DNA from: KBS-96 sp963722585
GTDB taxonomy: Bacteria > Acidobacteriota > Terriglobia > Bryobacterales > Bryobacteraceae
Direction: 5' to 3'
Assembly (NCBI GenBank): GCA_963722585.1
Contig: CAVRNU010000014.1
Location: 124,001 to 188,000, forward strand
DNA length: 64,000 nucleotides
The stretch's first letter is position 1. Every line of letters begins with the position of its first letter. The position numbers were made by a program, and so were the translations under genes. Below the pieces are notes generated by a model that searched no databases, was not told the origin of the DNA, and worked only from the letters and a program-made list of their open reading frames with translations. Positions 1 through 9,234 of this stretch are shown here, in pieces.

Positions 1-162
1 GGTCTCGAGCTCTATGATCGAGTCCAGGTCTTCGGGACTCGCTATCTGATCGAGAATGCCCACCGCAGGATAACGGCTAGGCACCAGGCGAACCGTTTTG
101 ACGAATCGTACGAGTAACGAGGCTGGTTTCGCCTCGAAGGTCCGCTCAGCCACTCGAATCAC
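1..162 (-). CDS. RES-domain toxin (partial, 3' end beyond window)
   Basis: The first 54 codons are visible, from a GTG at 162 whose GTGA overlaps the TGA of the upstream antitoxin gene; the rest lies off the left edge. The visible residues include RLVPSRYPAVGILD and a following SPEDLDSI stretch, which match the N-terminal part of RES-family toxins, known from other systems to degrade NAD+. Tight coupling to an Xre/MbcA-like antitoxin upstream is the usual layout for this family. The RES catalytic residues lie partly outside the window, so activity cannot be judged. Confidence 0.72.
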   Translation of the reverse strand, partial: MIRVAERTFEAKPASLLVRFVKTVRLVPSRYPAVGILDQIASPEDLDSIIELET

Positions 163-617
163 CCACGCCGGCCATCCAGTAGCCGCCTCACTTGGTAAAG
201 CCCGTCAATCCCTCCGTCCATCATCAGGTTGATAGCGGGCCTGCCGCCAAACAGTTCGTTCGAGTTCGGCAGCCGGATCCAGCGATCGGCCAACTCATCG
301 TCGGGATAAAGAATATGCAGCGCTTTGTAGATTCCGAGAATCAACGAGACGCGTGTCAGTGTGTCGTACGATAAGGTCCCGATTTGACCCGCTTTATACT
401 TGTGGTACGTGGAAGGGGCCGGGAAGCCGAGCAGCGCTCGTTGTTCATCCACCAAGAGTCCCCAAACGTTAGCGATATTAAAGAAGGACCGGATCGCCGG
501 AGCGGAGAGGCGCTTGCGGGCCTGCGGCGAATAGCGCTCGTCGAGTTGGAGTGGCGCGAATTCTTTCTGCCGGAGCGGGCGGGCCATATATCTATTTATG
601 GATTCTAACCTCCACAT
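159..617 (-). CDS. Xre/MbcA/ParS-type antitoxin
   Basis: A 152-residue protein that would neutralise the RES toxin encoded directly downstream and probably represses its own promoter. Residues about 30-90 form an Xre-like helical region, and the C-terminal half (about 85-150) has the toxin-binding domain pattern: an LGIYKALHILYPDDELADRW block, then LPNSNELFGGRPAINLMM and a final G-I-D-G-L-Y-Q-V-R-R-L-L-D-G-R helix. The stop overlaps the RES start by four bases, implying translational coupling. A second ATG at 587 (MARPL) is an alternative start. The family is clear; autoregulation is inferred from relatives. Confidence 0.8.
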   Translation of the reverse strand: MWRLESINRYMARPLRQKEFAPLQLDERYSPQARKRLSAPAIRSFFNIANVWGLLVDEQRALLGFPAPSTYHKYKAGQIGTLSYDTLTRVSLILGIYKALHILYPDDELADRWIRLPNSNELFGGRPAINLMMDGGIDGLYQVRRLLDGRRG

Positions 618-663
618 CTGGAGAACGCAACCGGGCGACCCCTCGTGGCGCGCGCTTCAGACG

Positions 664-783
664 ATGCTGAAAAAGGGCAGACTGAGGCCGCTCCCTCACG
701 GTCGCGGTTCCGTAAGCTGCTGCGGACACGCGATCGCATTTCTGAACCGCGCGCGCGAGCAAGCGTCCGGCCTTTTTCAGCAT
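664..783. repeat. 120-bp element with 13-bp terminal inverted repeats
   Basis: Bases 664-676 (ATGCTGAAAAAGG) and 771-783 (CCTTTTTCAGCAT) are perfect 13-bp inverted repeats bounding a GC-rich segment of about 95 bases. It lies between the antitoxin promoter side and bamA and has no plausible coding content of its own; short ORFs through it are accidental. The shape suits a non-autonomous palindromic or MITE-like repeat. Only one copy is seen here, so dispersal is not shown. Confidence 0.5.
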
Positions 784-947
784 CCACTTCAGCGTCCAGC
801 GGCGAACTTCAGTTCGCCGTCTGAGACAGACTGTTCACCGCATTCGTTACACTAAGGGGTTTGAGATTTTAGCGCCTACGCGAAACCCGTCGGGTCTGAC
901 TCACGTCAGGGGTGTTTTCGCACAGCATGGAAAGGAATTGCCCGTAG

Positions 948-3923
948 ATGATCGGTCCCAGGCTTCTACGCCTGCGTGTGCAAGTTTGGCCTGTTTTGAC
1001 CATTTTTGGTGTTTGCCTTGCCGGCGAAATCCCTGCACCAGTTTTAGCGCAGTCGCCGCAAACGGCGCAGGGGCAGCAAAGTTCACAGCCGCCGGCTCCA
1101 TCCACAACTCCTAACCAGCAGAAGCCGTCTACGCAGCAGAAACCTCCCAATCAGCAGCAACCGCCTCCAAAGCAGCAGAATCCATTCGAGAACGTGCCCG
1201 AGGCGGAAAAGCCGCAGCCCAAGAACAATGCGGGCGTCATCGAAGACATTATGTTCCGGGGACAGCGCCGGATACCGCAAGATACGCTGCGGGCGTTGAT
1301 TTTGAGCCGGAAAGGCGATGTCTATAGCGATGACGCGATTCATCGCGATTTCATGGCCCTGTGGAATAGCGGACGCTTCGACGATTTGAAGGTCGAGAAG
1401 CAAACCGCGCCGGACGGGGGGATTATCATTCGATTTATCGTCGCGGAACGCCGCGTCATTCGAAGCATAGACTACACAGGAAATAAGTCGATCTCGAAAT
1501 CGGAGATTCTTGACCGGTTCAAGGACCGAAAAGTTGGACTGTCGCCCGAATCGCAATACGATCCGGGCAAAGTGCAGCGAGCAAAGAACGTTCTACAAGA
1601 GTTTGAGGCCGAGCGAGGCCGGCAATATGCCACAGTGACGCCCGAGGTGCGGCAGGTGCCGCCCTCGTCGGTCGAAATCAATTTCAAGATCGACGAGGGA
1701 CCCAAAGTGAAAGTGGGAAAGATCGACCTCGAAGGGAACAACGCATTCAGCGACCGGATCGTGATTCGGGCGATGAAGAACTTGAAGCCGATTGGCATCC
1801 CCTACTCGATCTTGTTCGAAAACCTATTTGCGCGGACATACGACTCGACGAAGCTGGATGAAGACTCCGAACGCATCCGCATGTTTTACCAGTCAAAGGG
1901 CTACTACGAGGCGCATGTAGTGGACCACACAGTGACGATACACGATGTGGGCGGACACGGGTTCCGTATTCCGATTTTGAAGCCCAACCACCTGGGCAAG
2001 AACGCCGATATCACGATGACCATCGACGAAGGACAGAAATATTACTTACGCAATTTCAATTTCGTCGGTATGAAACTGTTCCGCACGCCCGATCTGATAG
2101 CCAGGCAGGTGTTTGGCATGGGGCCGGGCGACGTATTTTCGACGCAGAAACTTCAAAAGGGCATCGAGAACATTCGCAAGCTATACGGCGATTTCGGGTA
2201 TATAGATTTTGTTCCGGAGCCGGACCCGGAGCCGGTGCCCAACTCGAACAAAATCGATTTGACGGTCAATGTGGACGAGGGGCACCAGTTTTTTGTGCGC
2301 CGAATCGACTTCCAGGGCAACGCCACGACGCGCGACAAAGTCATCCGGCGGGAACTGCTGATCGACGAAGGCGACTTGTTCAGCCAGCGTCTTTGGGATA
2401 CAAGTATTTTGAAGCTCAATCAGCTCGGCTTTTTCGATCAATTGAAGCCGGAAGACGCGACCGACATCAAGCGCGACACCAAGACGAACACGGTGGATCT
2501 TCTTCTGAAGTTGAAAGAAAAGGGAAAGAACTCGATCCAATTGAACGGAGGCGTATCGGGCATCGCGGGAAGCTTTATCGGCTTTCAGTTTTCAACCCGT
2601 AATTTCCTCGGATTGGGCGAAACGCTCAGCTTAGATAGCCAGATAGGCACGCGTCTCGATTCCGTCACGCTCGGCTTTACCGAGCCGTATCTGTTCGATA
2701 AGCCTTATACGGCAGGGTTCACCGTTTATTTACAGCGGTTCAATTACGACCAGGCGCGTGAAGCGTCGATCCTGAGCGGCGAAAACCTGATCTCCTATTA
2801 CAATTCGTTCGGCCCGAACAACCTGTTGAACTACGTGACGAATGGAAGAGGGTTCACGACGTTTGTCACGCACCCAATTAAGCGCAGTTTCGCCCGTATC
2901 GGACTTACGTATGGTTTCGACATCCAGAACGTATCGCCATTGACCCCGGCCGCCACGACCTACTTCCAGTACCTCGATTTCGAAGGGCTAGCCGGACCCA
3001 ACTCGTATTCGGGCATCAAGACCAGCAAAATCACGCCGACGTATTCCTATAACTCGACCGATAGCCCGATTGCTCCGACGCGAGGGCTACGTGTGAGCAG
3101 CTCCTTCGGCGTTTCGGGAGGTTATCTTGGCGGAAACGTGGACACCTTACAGCCGTTAATCGACGTGGCGTACTTCCGGCACGGCTTTTTCAAGAATAAT
3201 GTGCTGGCGTTTCATTTCAACGGGCGCTACATCGCCGGCTACGACGGCCGCGATGCGCCGCCCTTCAGCCGCTTCTACATGGGCGGCGAGAACGACATCC
3301 GCGGCTTCGATCTGTGGTCCATCAGCCCGGCCGCATTTATTCCGACAGAGCAAAACACTCCTGTATACAACGCCGACGGAACTCAGCGTGTTCAGCAGGT
3401 GATCTCGAACGGCGCCGTCACAACAACACCAGTCACAATGAACGTTCCCGGCTACACCACCATCTTTCCGGGCGGCGATACTTCGGGCGTGTTTAACTTT
3501 GAATACCGCATCCCGATTTTTGGTCCGGTGACGCTGGCTCCGTTCTTCGACGCTGGCGTCAACCGCATCTCGCAAGCCAGCCAGCTGCAATTGAATTCGG
3601 GCGAGGTGGCAAATCTGAACGCTTTATTCCCGCAATCCGACTTCGGCACGAGAGCCCTGATTGACGGCGCAACCGAGGCGATCCGGTCGTCTACCGGTCT
3701 CGAGATTCAGGTCATCATGCCCGTGGTGAACGCACCGTTCCGAGTCTATTTCGCGTATAATCCTACCTTAGTACGAACGAATATTCAGCCCCCGATTGTG
3801 GCGGATCGCTCTTATTTTCCGAACGACTACACCTACAATCAATATATTCAGACGTATGCCCTGAGTTACCCATACGACGAGCGAACGACGAGTTTCCGGT
3901 TCACGATTGGCCGGACGTTCTAG
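948..3923 (+). CDS. bamA: Outer membrane assembly factor BamA (Omp85)
   Basis: A 991-residue protein that would insert beta-barrel proteins into the outer membrane. A hydrophobic N-terminus ends near the AQS site at about residue 35. A Gln/Pro/Ser-rich linker (about 36-85) follows; this is long for the family. Five POTRA-like modules start near 97, 172, 254, 364 and 447, each opening with a beta-strand and G-N or G-x-x motif such as DYTGNKSIS and DFQGNATTRDKV. The barrel covers about 530-991, carries the conserved IRGF motif of loop 6 near 783 and ends in phenylalanine, as barrel proteins do. A Skp-like chaperone gene follows 46 bases downstream. Confidence 0.95.
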   Translation: MIGPRLLRLRVQVWPVLTIFGVCLAGEIPAPVLAQSPQTAQGQQSSQPPAPSTTPNQQKPSTQQKPPNQQQPPPKQQNPFENVPEAEKPQPKNNAGVIEDIMFRGQRRIPQDTLRALILSRKGDVYSDDAIHRDFMALWNSGRFDDLKVEKQTAPDGGIIIRFIVAERRVIRSIDYTGNKSISKSEILDRFKDRKVGLSPESQYDPGKVQRAKNVLQEFEAERGRQYATVTPEVRQVPPSSVEINFKIDEGPKVKVGKIDLEGNNAFSDRIVIRAMKNLKPIGIPYSILFENLFARTYDSTKLDEDSERIRMFYQSKGYYEAHVVDHTVTIHDVGGHGFRIPILKPNHLGKNADITMTIDEGQKYYLRNFNFVGMKLFRTPDLIARQVFGMGPGDVFSTQKLQKGIENIRKLYGDFGYIDFVPEPDPEPVPNSNKIDLTVNVDEGHQFFVRRIDFQGNATTRDKVIRRELLIDEGDLFSQRLWDTSILKLNQLGFFDQLKPEDATDIKRDTKTNTVDLLLKLKEKGKNSIQLNGGVSGIAGSFIGFQFSTRNFLGLGETLSLDSQIGTRLDSVTLGFTEPYLFDKPYTAGFTVYLQRFNYDQAREASILSGENLISYYNSFGPNNLLNYVTNGRGFTTFVTHPIKRSFARIGLTYGFDIQNVSPLTPAATTYFQYLDFEGLAGPNSYSGIKTSKITPTYSYNSTDSPIAPTRGLRVSSSFGVSGGYLGGNVDTLQPLIDVAYFRHGFFKNNVLAFHFNGRYIAGYDGRDAPPFSRFYMGGENDIRGFDLWSISPAAFIPTEQNTPVYNADGTQRVQQVISNGAVTTTPVTMNVPGYTTIFPGGDTSGVFNFEYRIPIFGPVTLAPFFDAGVNRISQASQLQLNSGEVANLNALFPQSDFGTRALIDGATEAIRSSTGLEIQVIMPVVNAPFRVYFAYNPTLVRTNIQPPIVADRSYFPNDYTYNQYIQTYALSYPYDERTTSFRFTIGRTF

Positions 3924-3969
3924 CCGCGCGATTACATAATATATTTTAAGGGAAGGACTTGAGAAGTAG

Positions 3970-4608
3970 ATGGCAATGAGAAGTAATTTGCTTTCAGTGG
4001 TGGCCATGGCTGCAATGGCAATCGGTGGGTACGCCCAAAGCCCCGGAACCAAAACCGCAGTGATCAATTTTCAGGGAGCCCTTATCGGAACCAAAGATGG
4101 CCAGAAAGCGGCGCAGCAGCTCGAGAGCAAGTTTGTTCCGAAACGCAAGGAACTGAACGATCGCCAGGCCGAAATCACTTCGCTGAACGATCAGCTCCGT
4201 AAGGGTAGTAACACGATGAGCCAGGAGGCGCAGGCTCAGCTCGAGCGTGAGATCCAGTCGAAGAACACACGTTTACAGCGCGATGAGCAGGACGCGAGCG
4301 ACGAGTGGAACGCAGCGCAACAGCAGCTGCTGCAAGGGCTGGGCCAGAGGATGCTCGCCGTGATCACCAAATATGCCAAAGACAATGGCTATTCCGTGGT
4401 GATGGACAACAGCAATCCGAATGGGCCAATTCTGTACAGCTCGACAGCGATTGACATTACACAGGACATTATTACGCTCTACGACAAGACGTCAACCAAC
4501 GGCGGTCCTACCGAAGTTCCGCAGGCTCCCACTTCATCTCCGGGAACGCCAAAGCCGGCGACGCCGAAGCCTCCCTCACCAGGCGGGATGTCCGGCGGTA
4601 ACAAGTAA
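3970..4608 (+). CDS. OmpH/Skp-family periplasmic chaperone
   Basis: A 212-residue protein expected to hold unfolded outer membrane proteins in the periplasm for the Bam machine. An N-terminal signal (cleavage near GGYAQ, residue 22-24) is followed by the family pattern: T-A-V-I-N-F-Q-G-A, a KDGQKAAQQL helix, then a long charged coiled coil (about 45-130) and a closing strand region with YSVVMDNSNPNGPILYSS. The tail (about 175-212) is rich in Pro, Ser and Gly. Position directly behind bamA supports the role. The ATG at 3970 is followed by a second ATG at 3976; either gives a sensible signal peptide. Confidence 0.9.
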   Translation: MAMRSNLLSVVAMAAMAIGGYAQSPGTKTAVINFQGALIGTKDGQKAAQQLESKFVPKRKELNDRQAEITSLNDQLRKGSNTMSQEAQAQLEREIQSKNTRLQRDEQDASDEWNAAQQQLLQGLGQRMLAVITKYAKDNGYSVVMDNSNPNGPILYSSTAIDITQDIITLYDKTSTNGGPTEVPQAPTSSPGTPKPATPKPPSPGGMSGGNK

Positions 4609-4637
4609 GGGTCCGGCTTACACAGGCTATCTTTCGG

Positions 4638-4763
4638 CTATTCCGTTCTTTCGGTGCCGCCGATCCCGTATCGAAGGGCTCGTCCCACTACAATCGCGAG
4701 CGTCAGCTCGAGAATGATCGCCGCCGGAATCCCGGCCAACCACAAGATGTGCGTCACTAGCAT
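4638..4763 (-). CDS. Possible 41-residue membrane protein
   Basis: An ATG at 4763 opens a 41-residue reading frame with one clear hydrophobic helix (ILWLAGIPAAIILELTLAIVV) followed by a basic then polar tail ending RYGIGGTERTE. Charge distribution fits a single-pass membrane peptide. A GGAG lies only a base or two from the ATG, which is too close for a good ribosome site. I do not recognise a family. It sits in the long interval between the Skp gene and the glycosyltransferase locus and may be a gene or chance. Confidence 0.3.
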   Translation of the reverse strand: MLVTHILWLAGIPAAIILELTLAIVVGRALRYGIGGTERTE

Positions 4764-5271
4764 GCTCCAAGGCGTAGTTCGGCGGTTTTTGCAAAACGGC
4801 CTCACCCCTCAGTACGGTGAGAGGTGCTCTCTAAAAGGGAATCAAACTCGGGCCCTTCAGTCCCGTATTTTACTGGTATAGGTGCTCGACGGTCCCCAAA
4901 AATCTCAGGAATATTTCGAGCTAAAAGCTGCTCAAGTACCCGACCGGCACCCACCAAAAGGTACTTATCTGTTAAATATATTTCGATCAAGGTTCAGCCC
5001 ACCGCTGGGATCGCGCTCGTGGGGTCGCCAGTCGTGGCGACGAGCCGGCGTACTGGCCGGCTTCCCCGGGCCGCCTGCTGTTGCGATCCGATATGCCTCC
5101 AGCAAAAATCAAAGCCAGCCCGTAGGCTGGCTTGTCGGCAAACTGCCGGCCCCACAAGTAGCCACACACCCCATAAATGTCCCAAGTCCTGCGGCGGCCT
5201 CTCAGGCCGCCTTACGTACCATAAATACATGGGAGCCGGAAATCGCAGTGGCTGTCTGCGCTGCCCACGTG
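4764..5271. other. Intergenic interval with two hairpins
   Basis: No convincing gene is seen. The stretch 4860-4990 is more AT-rich than its surroundings. Two short perfect hairpins occur: 5112-5120 with 5125-5133 (AAGCCAGCC/GGCTGGCTT, loop CGTA), and 5193-5200 with 5204-5211 (GGCGGCCT/AGGCCGCC, loop CTC). Similar short GC-rich hairpins recur elsewhere in the window between or inside genes, so they look like dispersed palindromic units rather than dedicated terminators. Confidence 0.4.
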
Positions 5272-5562
5272 ATGGATCACACCCAAGTCATTGCCGACCT
5301 TCAGGCTGAATTGGAGACGCAGAAGCAACACACCGCCGCGCTCCACGGCGAACTCGAACGGCGCGCCAGAGAACTCGCGGAAGCGCGCCAGCGCATCGAA
5401 CTTCGAAATCTCTCGCTCGAGCGATTGCAATCGCAGTTTACCCTTGCTGCCGAGGCGCTAAACAAATTGTTGGCTGAACGCGAAAAAATCCGCCAGTGCG
5501 TATGGGCAAAACTAGGTATCACGCTCCGCCTGTTGCCCAAACTTGAGGACGATTTGCGATGA
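5272..5562 (+). CDS. Small coiled-coil protein linked to glycosyltransferase
   Basis: The reading frame stays open far upstream, but protein-like sequence begins at ATG 5272 (MDHTQVIADL), giving 96 residues. Residues 5-75 are an almost continuous heptad coiled coil rich in Glu, Arg, Gln and Leu, and the C-terminus is basic-hydrophobic (WAKLGITLRLLPKLEDDLR). Its TGA overlaps the ATG of the glycosyltransferase gene (ATGA at 5559-5562), so the two are co-translated. Coiled-coil partners of this kind occur in surface polysaccharide loci; the actual job is unknown. Confidence 0.6.
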   Translation: MDHTQVIADLQAELETQKQHTAALHGELERRARELAEARQRIELRNLSLERLQSQFTLAAEALNKLLAEREKIRQCVWAKLGITLRLLPKLEDDLR

Positions 5563-7949
5563 GGTTTCTGCGCGCGCTTGGCTCGCTGGCGCTGCTCCTG
5601 CTCAGCCCGGCCCTCATTCCTATCTCGATTGCCGCGATCGCTATTGTCGATCTGTGTTTTGCTCTTTTTGGCGACAAACGCCCGCCCTCGACGACTCGTC
5701 CCCGAAACGAATGCGCCACCGTAGTCATACCCAACTGGAATGGCCACGATCTTCTTGCGAAGTATCTGCCCAGCGTGATTGACGCCCTCGCCGATCATCC
5801 GGACAACGAGATTATCGTCATCGATAATGCGTCCACCGACGGCAGCGCCGAATTTGTCGCCTCGCGCTTTCCGCAAGTGCGCCTCATTCGCTGCGAAAAG
5901 AACCTGGGCTTCGGCGGAGCTTCAAACCTCGGCTTCCGCGAAGCCTCGAACGACATCGTGATCCTCCTCAACAGTGACATGCGAGTCGAGCGCAACTTCC
6001 TCGATCCCCTCCTTGCGCCTTTCCACGATCCGCTCGTTTTCGCCGTAGCCGCTCAGATCTTCTTTGCCGATCCAGCCAAACGCCGCGAGGAAACGGGGCT
6101 GACCGAAGGGTGGTGGGCTGATGGCCGCATACGCGTCAGCCACCGCATCGACACTGAGATTACAAGCGAGTTCCCATGCTTCTACGCCGGCGGCGGCTCA
6201 AGCGCGTTCGACCGCCGCAAATTCCTCGAGTTGGGTGGTTTCGACCCGATACTGAAGCCCTTCTACTACGAAGACACCGATCTCGGGCTGATGGCCTGGA
6301 AACGCGGCTGGAAGGTTCTCTATCAACCGTTAAGCATCGTCTACCACGAACATCGAGGCACCATCGGCCGCAAGTTTTCAACCCCCTATATTCAAAGCGT
6401 TCTTAAAAGGAACGCGGTTCTCTTCGTCTGGAAGAACATTCACGACTGGCGTCTCGTGGCTTCTCATTTCCCCTTTCTCGCGCTCAGTTGCTTAAGAAGC
6501 TTCATTTTGGGCGACGCGCCGCAAGCGTTCAATTTCTCCGGCCTCGCGAGGGCATTTCTTCAGCTTCCCTGGCTCTGCCGTTCTCGATGGAGAGCCCGTC
6601 AGTTGGCAGCCATTTCCGACACGGAAGCTCTGCGCCGGCCGCTGGGCCTGTATTTTCGCGACCGTTTTCAGCTCCCGGATGAGCCCCTCCCAGAGCGGCT
6701 TCGAGTGCTCTTCGCAGCGCCTTACCCCATCGAGCCCCCTGTCCATGGCGGAGCCGTCTTCATGAAGATGACAATTGAAGAGCTCTCACTCGCCGCAGAC
6801 GTCCACTTGGCGGGCATGGTGGATTCTGTCGAGCAGGTCGCCGATCAGCGTTCGCTCCAGCCCATGTGCAAGTCCATCGACATCCAGATTCGAAATGTTG
6901 AGACAGCCAGAAACATCGCGTCGGTCCTGCCTCACGCCATACGAGAATTTCGCAGCCGCGATTTCGCCTGGGCATTACACCGCATCGGATTCGAGAACAA
7001 AATCGACGTCATTCAACTCGAGTACACGCAATTCGCCCAATACCACGGCGAGTATCGCCATATCCCTTGTTTCCTGTTCGAACACGACATACATTTCGAA
7101 TCCGTCCGGACCCTGGCAAAAGACGCTACCAGCCCCTTTAAGCGCATTCATTACTTCTACGAATATCTACGCTGCTTTCGATACGAACTCACCACCCTGC
7201 CCAAATTTTGCAGAATTCAGACGTGCAGCAGCGAGAACACCAAGGCTTTGACACGCTATGTTCCGAGTCTCGCGAATCGCATCGACGCCGATCTGCGCGC
7301 CGGCATTCAAAGCCGGAAATTCGATTTCGTTCCCGCCGGCCGTGAGCCGGACACAATGCTGTTCGTCGGCAGCTTCCGTCACGAGCCCAATGCCCAAGCC
7401 ATCCGCTGGTTCGTTTCCGAAGTACTGCCTCGCGTCACTGCGATGCGTCCCCAGGCTAAGTTGGTCATCGTTGGATCTGATCCGCCGCCCTCGATGGCGT
7501 TTCTCTCGAAACATCCGAGCATTCACTTCACCGGCCATGTAGCCGATATTCGTGAGCCGCTTGCCCGCTATTCCGTTTTTGTTTGTCCCATCCGAGGGGG
7601 ATCGGGCATGCGTGTGAAATTGCTCGAGGCCTTCTCGAGCGGCATCCCCTGCGTTTCCACCGCCCTCGGAGCCGAGGGCTTGGCACACGAAAGCGGTATC
7701 GTATGCGAGCTCGCCGATACGCCCCAGGAGTTTGCCGCCGCCACGGTGCATCTGTTGTCCGATACCGAATACGCCGCATCGCTTGCCATCCGCGCCCGCC
7801 AAAGAGTCGAAGCCGAACGCGATGGAGCCGTCATCACCACGCGGCTCGAGGCCGCTTACCGGCGTGAGGCTGCTGCGCTTCGCCCGACGTCTGTCGCGAG
7901 CGCCGCGAGCGCCCAGGAATGGCAACACGATCGCGGAGTCAGCGTGTGA
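5559..7949 (+). CDS. Two-domain glycosyltransferase (GT2 + GT4)
   Basis: A 796-residue protein with an N-terminal hydrophobic segment (about 5-35) and two catalytic modules. Residues about 50-300 are a GT2-type domain: VVIPNWNGHDLL, an IVIDNASTDGS strand, LLNSDMRVE for nucleotide-sugar binding, and the YYEDTDLGLMAWKRGWK block of rhamnosyltransferase-like enzymes. Residues about 385-775 form a GT-B/GT4 domain with PIRGGSGMRVKLLEAFSSGIP, the usual donor-site region. It probably adds two sugars in surface polysaccharide or O-antigen-like synthesis from the inner membrane face. Overlap with the upstream coiled-coil gene indicates one transcript. Specificity is not predictable. Confidence 0.88.
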   Translation: MRFLRALGSLALLLLSPALIPISIAAIAIVDLCFALFGDKRPPSTTRPRNECATVVIPNWNGHDLLAKYLPSVIDALADHPDNEIIVIDNASTDGSAEFVASRFPQVRLIRCEKNLGFGGASNLGFREASNDIVILLNSDMRVERNFLDPLLAPFHDPLVFAVAAQIFFADPAKRREETGLTEGWWADGRIRVSHRIDTEITSEFPCFYAGGGSSAFDRRKFLELGGFDPILKPFYYEDTDLGLMAWKRGWKVLYQPLSIVYHEHRGTIGRKFSTPYIQSVLKRNAVLFVWKNIHDWRLVASHFPFLALSCLRSFILGDAPQAFNFSGLARAFLQLPWLCRSRWRARQLAAISDTEALRRPLGLYFRDRFQLPDEPLPERLRVLFAAPYPIEPPVHGGAVFMKMTIEELSLAADVHLAGMVDSVEQVADQRSLQPMCKSIDIQIRNVETARNIASVLPHAIREFRSRDFAWALHRIGFENKIDVIQLEYTQFAQYHGEYRHIPCFLFEHDIHFESVRTLAKDATSPFKRIHYFYEYLRCFRYELTTLPKFCRIQTCSSENTKALTRYVPSLANRIDADLRAGIQSRKFDFVPAGREPDTMLFVGSFRHEPNAQAIRWFVSEVLPRVTAMRPQAKLVIVGSDPPPSMAFLSKHPSIHFTGHVADIREPLARYSVFVCPIRGGSGMRVKLLEAFSSGIPCVSTALGAEGLAHESGIVCELADTPQEFAAATVHLLSDTEYAASLAIRARQRVEAERDGAVITTRLEAAYRREAAALRPTSVASAASAQEWQHDRGVSV

Positions 7950-7962
7950 TAAGGTGACCCGC

Positions 7963-9048
7963 ATGACCCGCCGCGATTTCTTCCTCACTACGGCCGGAGC
8001 CGCTATCGCCGCTGGACAGACGCCGCCGCAATCCGCTTCGTCATTTCAAAAAATCGGTCTGAACAGCTATTGCCTCAGAGCGATGAAATGGACGGATAAA
8101 CAGGTGCTCGATTACGCTGCATCGTTGAAGCTCGATGCCGTCTTCCTCCAGGATTCGCTCGATCCCGATCGCGACAAACTCGAGCACTGGACCAGCGTTG
8201 GCGCGTATGCACGGCATCTCGGACTCCACATCGAAACCGGTATCGGGGCCGTGCTTCCAGCCGATTCGTCAGCAGTCGAGCGGTCTCGCAGCCAGTTGCT
8301 TACCGGGCTGGCACGAGCCAAGGCTTGCGGCTCTCCTCTCGTACGATGTTTGCACGCACCCGATCGCGCTCATCTTCCTCAGCGGCCAATGGAACAGAAT
8401 ATCGAGGCCATGGTCCAACTCCTGAAGTCGGTGCGCCCCCAGTTTGCCGATGCCGGAATCAAAATTGCCATCGAGAACCACAAAGACTTGCAGGCCTGGG
8501 AAATGCGCGAAGTAATCGAAGCGGCCGGGAAAGATTGGGTGGGCTCCTATCTGGATACGGGCAACCCGGTATTTGTCGTCGAGGACCCCGTCACCACCGT
8601 CGAGACGCTCGCCCCCTACGCGCTTTGCGCGCACTTGCGCGATTCAGTCGTTTACGAGCGCCCCGGAGGAGCCATGGTTGAATGGGTTCCCTTGGGCGAA
8701 GGCGATATCGACTTTCACAAAATCGTTGATACGATTCATCGGGCGAAACCTGACATCTACGTCTACATCAAGCCAATCACCGGACGCCCCGCGCAGCTTC
8801 TGCCCTATCTTGAGCCCGATTTCTGGCAAAGCTATCCGAAAGCCCGTGCCTTCGAGTTCGCGCGGTTCATCGCGCTCGCTAAACGAGGCGCTCCGTACGA
8901 TAAACCCATCGTGCTCGAAGACATCCCCGGTGGCCACACACCCGAGGCCTTCCTCCCCGCCATCCAGTACCAGCAGCGCGACCACATGGAACGAAGCATC
9001 GCCTATGCCAAATCTGCATTGAACCTCGGAGTCCGCTGGCGCGCCTGA
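7963..9048 (+). CDS. Tat-exported sugar phosphate isomerase/epimerase-like protein
   Basis: The frame opens earlier, but the ATG at 7963 starts a twin-arginine-type signal (MTRRDFFLTTAGAAIAAG), so I choose it: 361 residues. The remainder is a xylose-isomerase-like TIM barrel: KIGLNSYCLR strand, LDAVFLQDS, HIETGIGAV, KIAIENHKD (metal-ligand Glu), GSYLDTGNP (metal-ligand Asp), and VPLGEGDIDF (metal-ligand Glu). Such proteins in Acidobacteriota and Planctomycetota are periplasmic sugar-modifying enzymes of unknown substrate. It starts 13 bases after the glycosyltransferase stop, so it may share its transcript. Confidence 0.85.
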   Translation: MTRRDFFLTTAGAAIAAGQTPPQSASSFQKIGLNSYCLRAMKWTDKQVLDYAASLKLDAVFLQDSLDPDRDKLEHWTSVGAYARHLGLHIETGIGAVLPADSSAVERSRSQLLTGLARAKACGSPLVRCLHAPDRAHLPQRPMEQNIEAMVQLLKSVRPQFADAGIKIAIENHKDLQAWEMREVIEAAGKDWVGSYLDTGNPVFVVEDPVTTVETLAPYALCAHLRDSVVYERPGGAMVEWVPLGEGDIDFHKIVDTIHRAKPDIYVYIKPITGRPAQLLPYLEPDFWQSYPKARAFEFARFIALAKRGAPYDKPIVLEDIPGGHTPEAFLPAIQYQQRDHMERSIAYAKSALNLGVRWRA

Positions 9049-9234
9049 GTACTTGTGGACGGACCTCTCTGAACCTTGAACATTTTGCAAGCGCGGAGCA
9101 GCCAAGCGGGGCAGGCCCTCTGCTCATAACGCCGACTTAAGCTCAAGCCGCCGACCATTCGCGCTCAGCACTTCATATCTGCGGTTTGCCCGTCATACGT
9201 CAAAGTGACGAAAACAGGTGATCGGGACATAGCT

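Noticed and set aside
4800..4880. tRNA-like GGTGCTCTCT...AATCAAACTCGGGCCC segment
   Set aside because: No cloverleaf could be drawn: acceptor and anticodon stems do not pair and the T-loop consensus is missing.
4802..4990. A 62-codon minus-strand ORF (MIEIYLTDKYLLVGAGRVLE...) in a locally AT-richer stretch
   Set aside because: The peptide looks moderately protein-like, but no family is recognised, no clear ribosome site is seen, and the end runs through the short repeat-like sequence near 4810. Left out for lack of support.
9120..9215. Minus-strand peptide MSRSPVFVTLTYDGQTADMKC, with RYEVLSANGRRLELKSAL in the next frame
   Set aside because: It may be a frameshifted gene remnant after the sigma-54 activator, but it is too short to place in a family.
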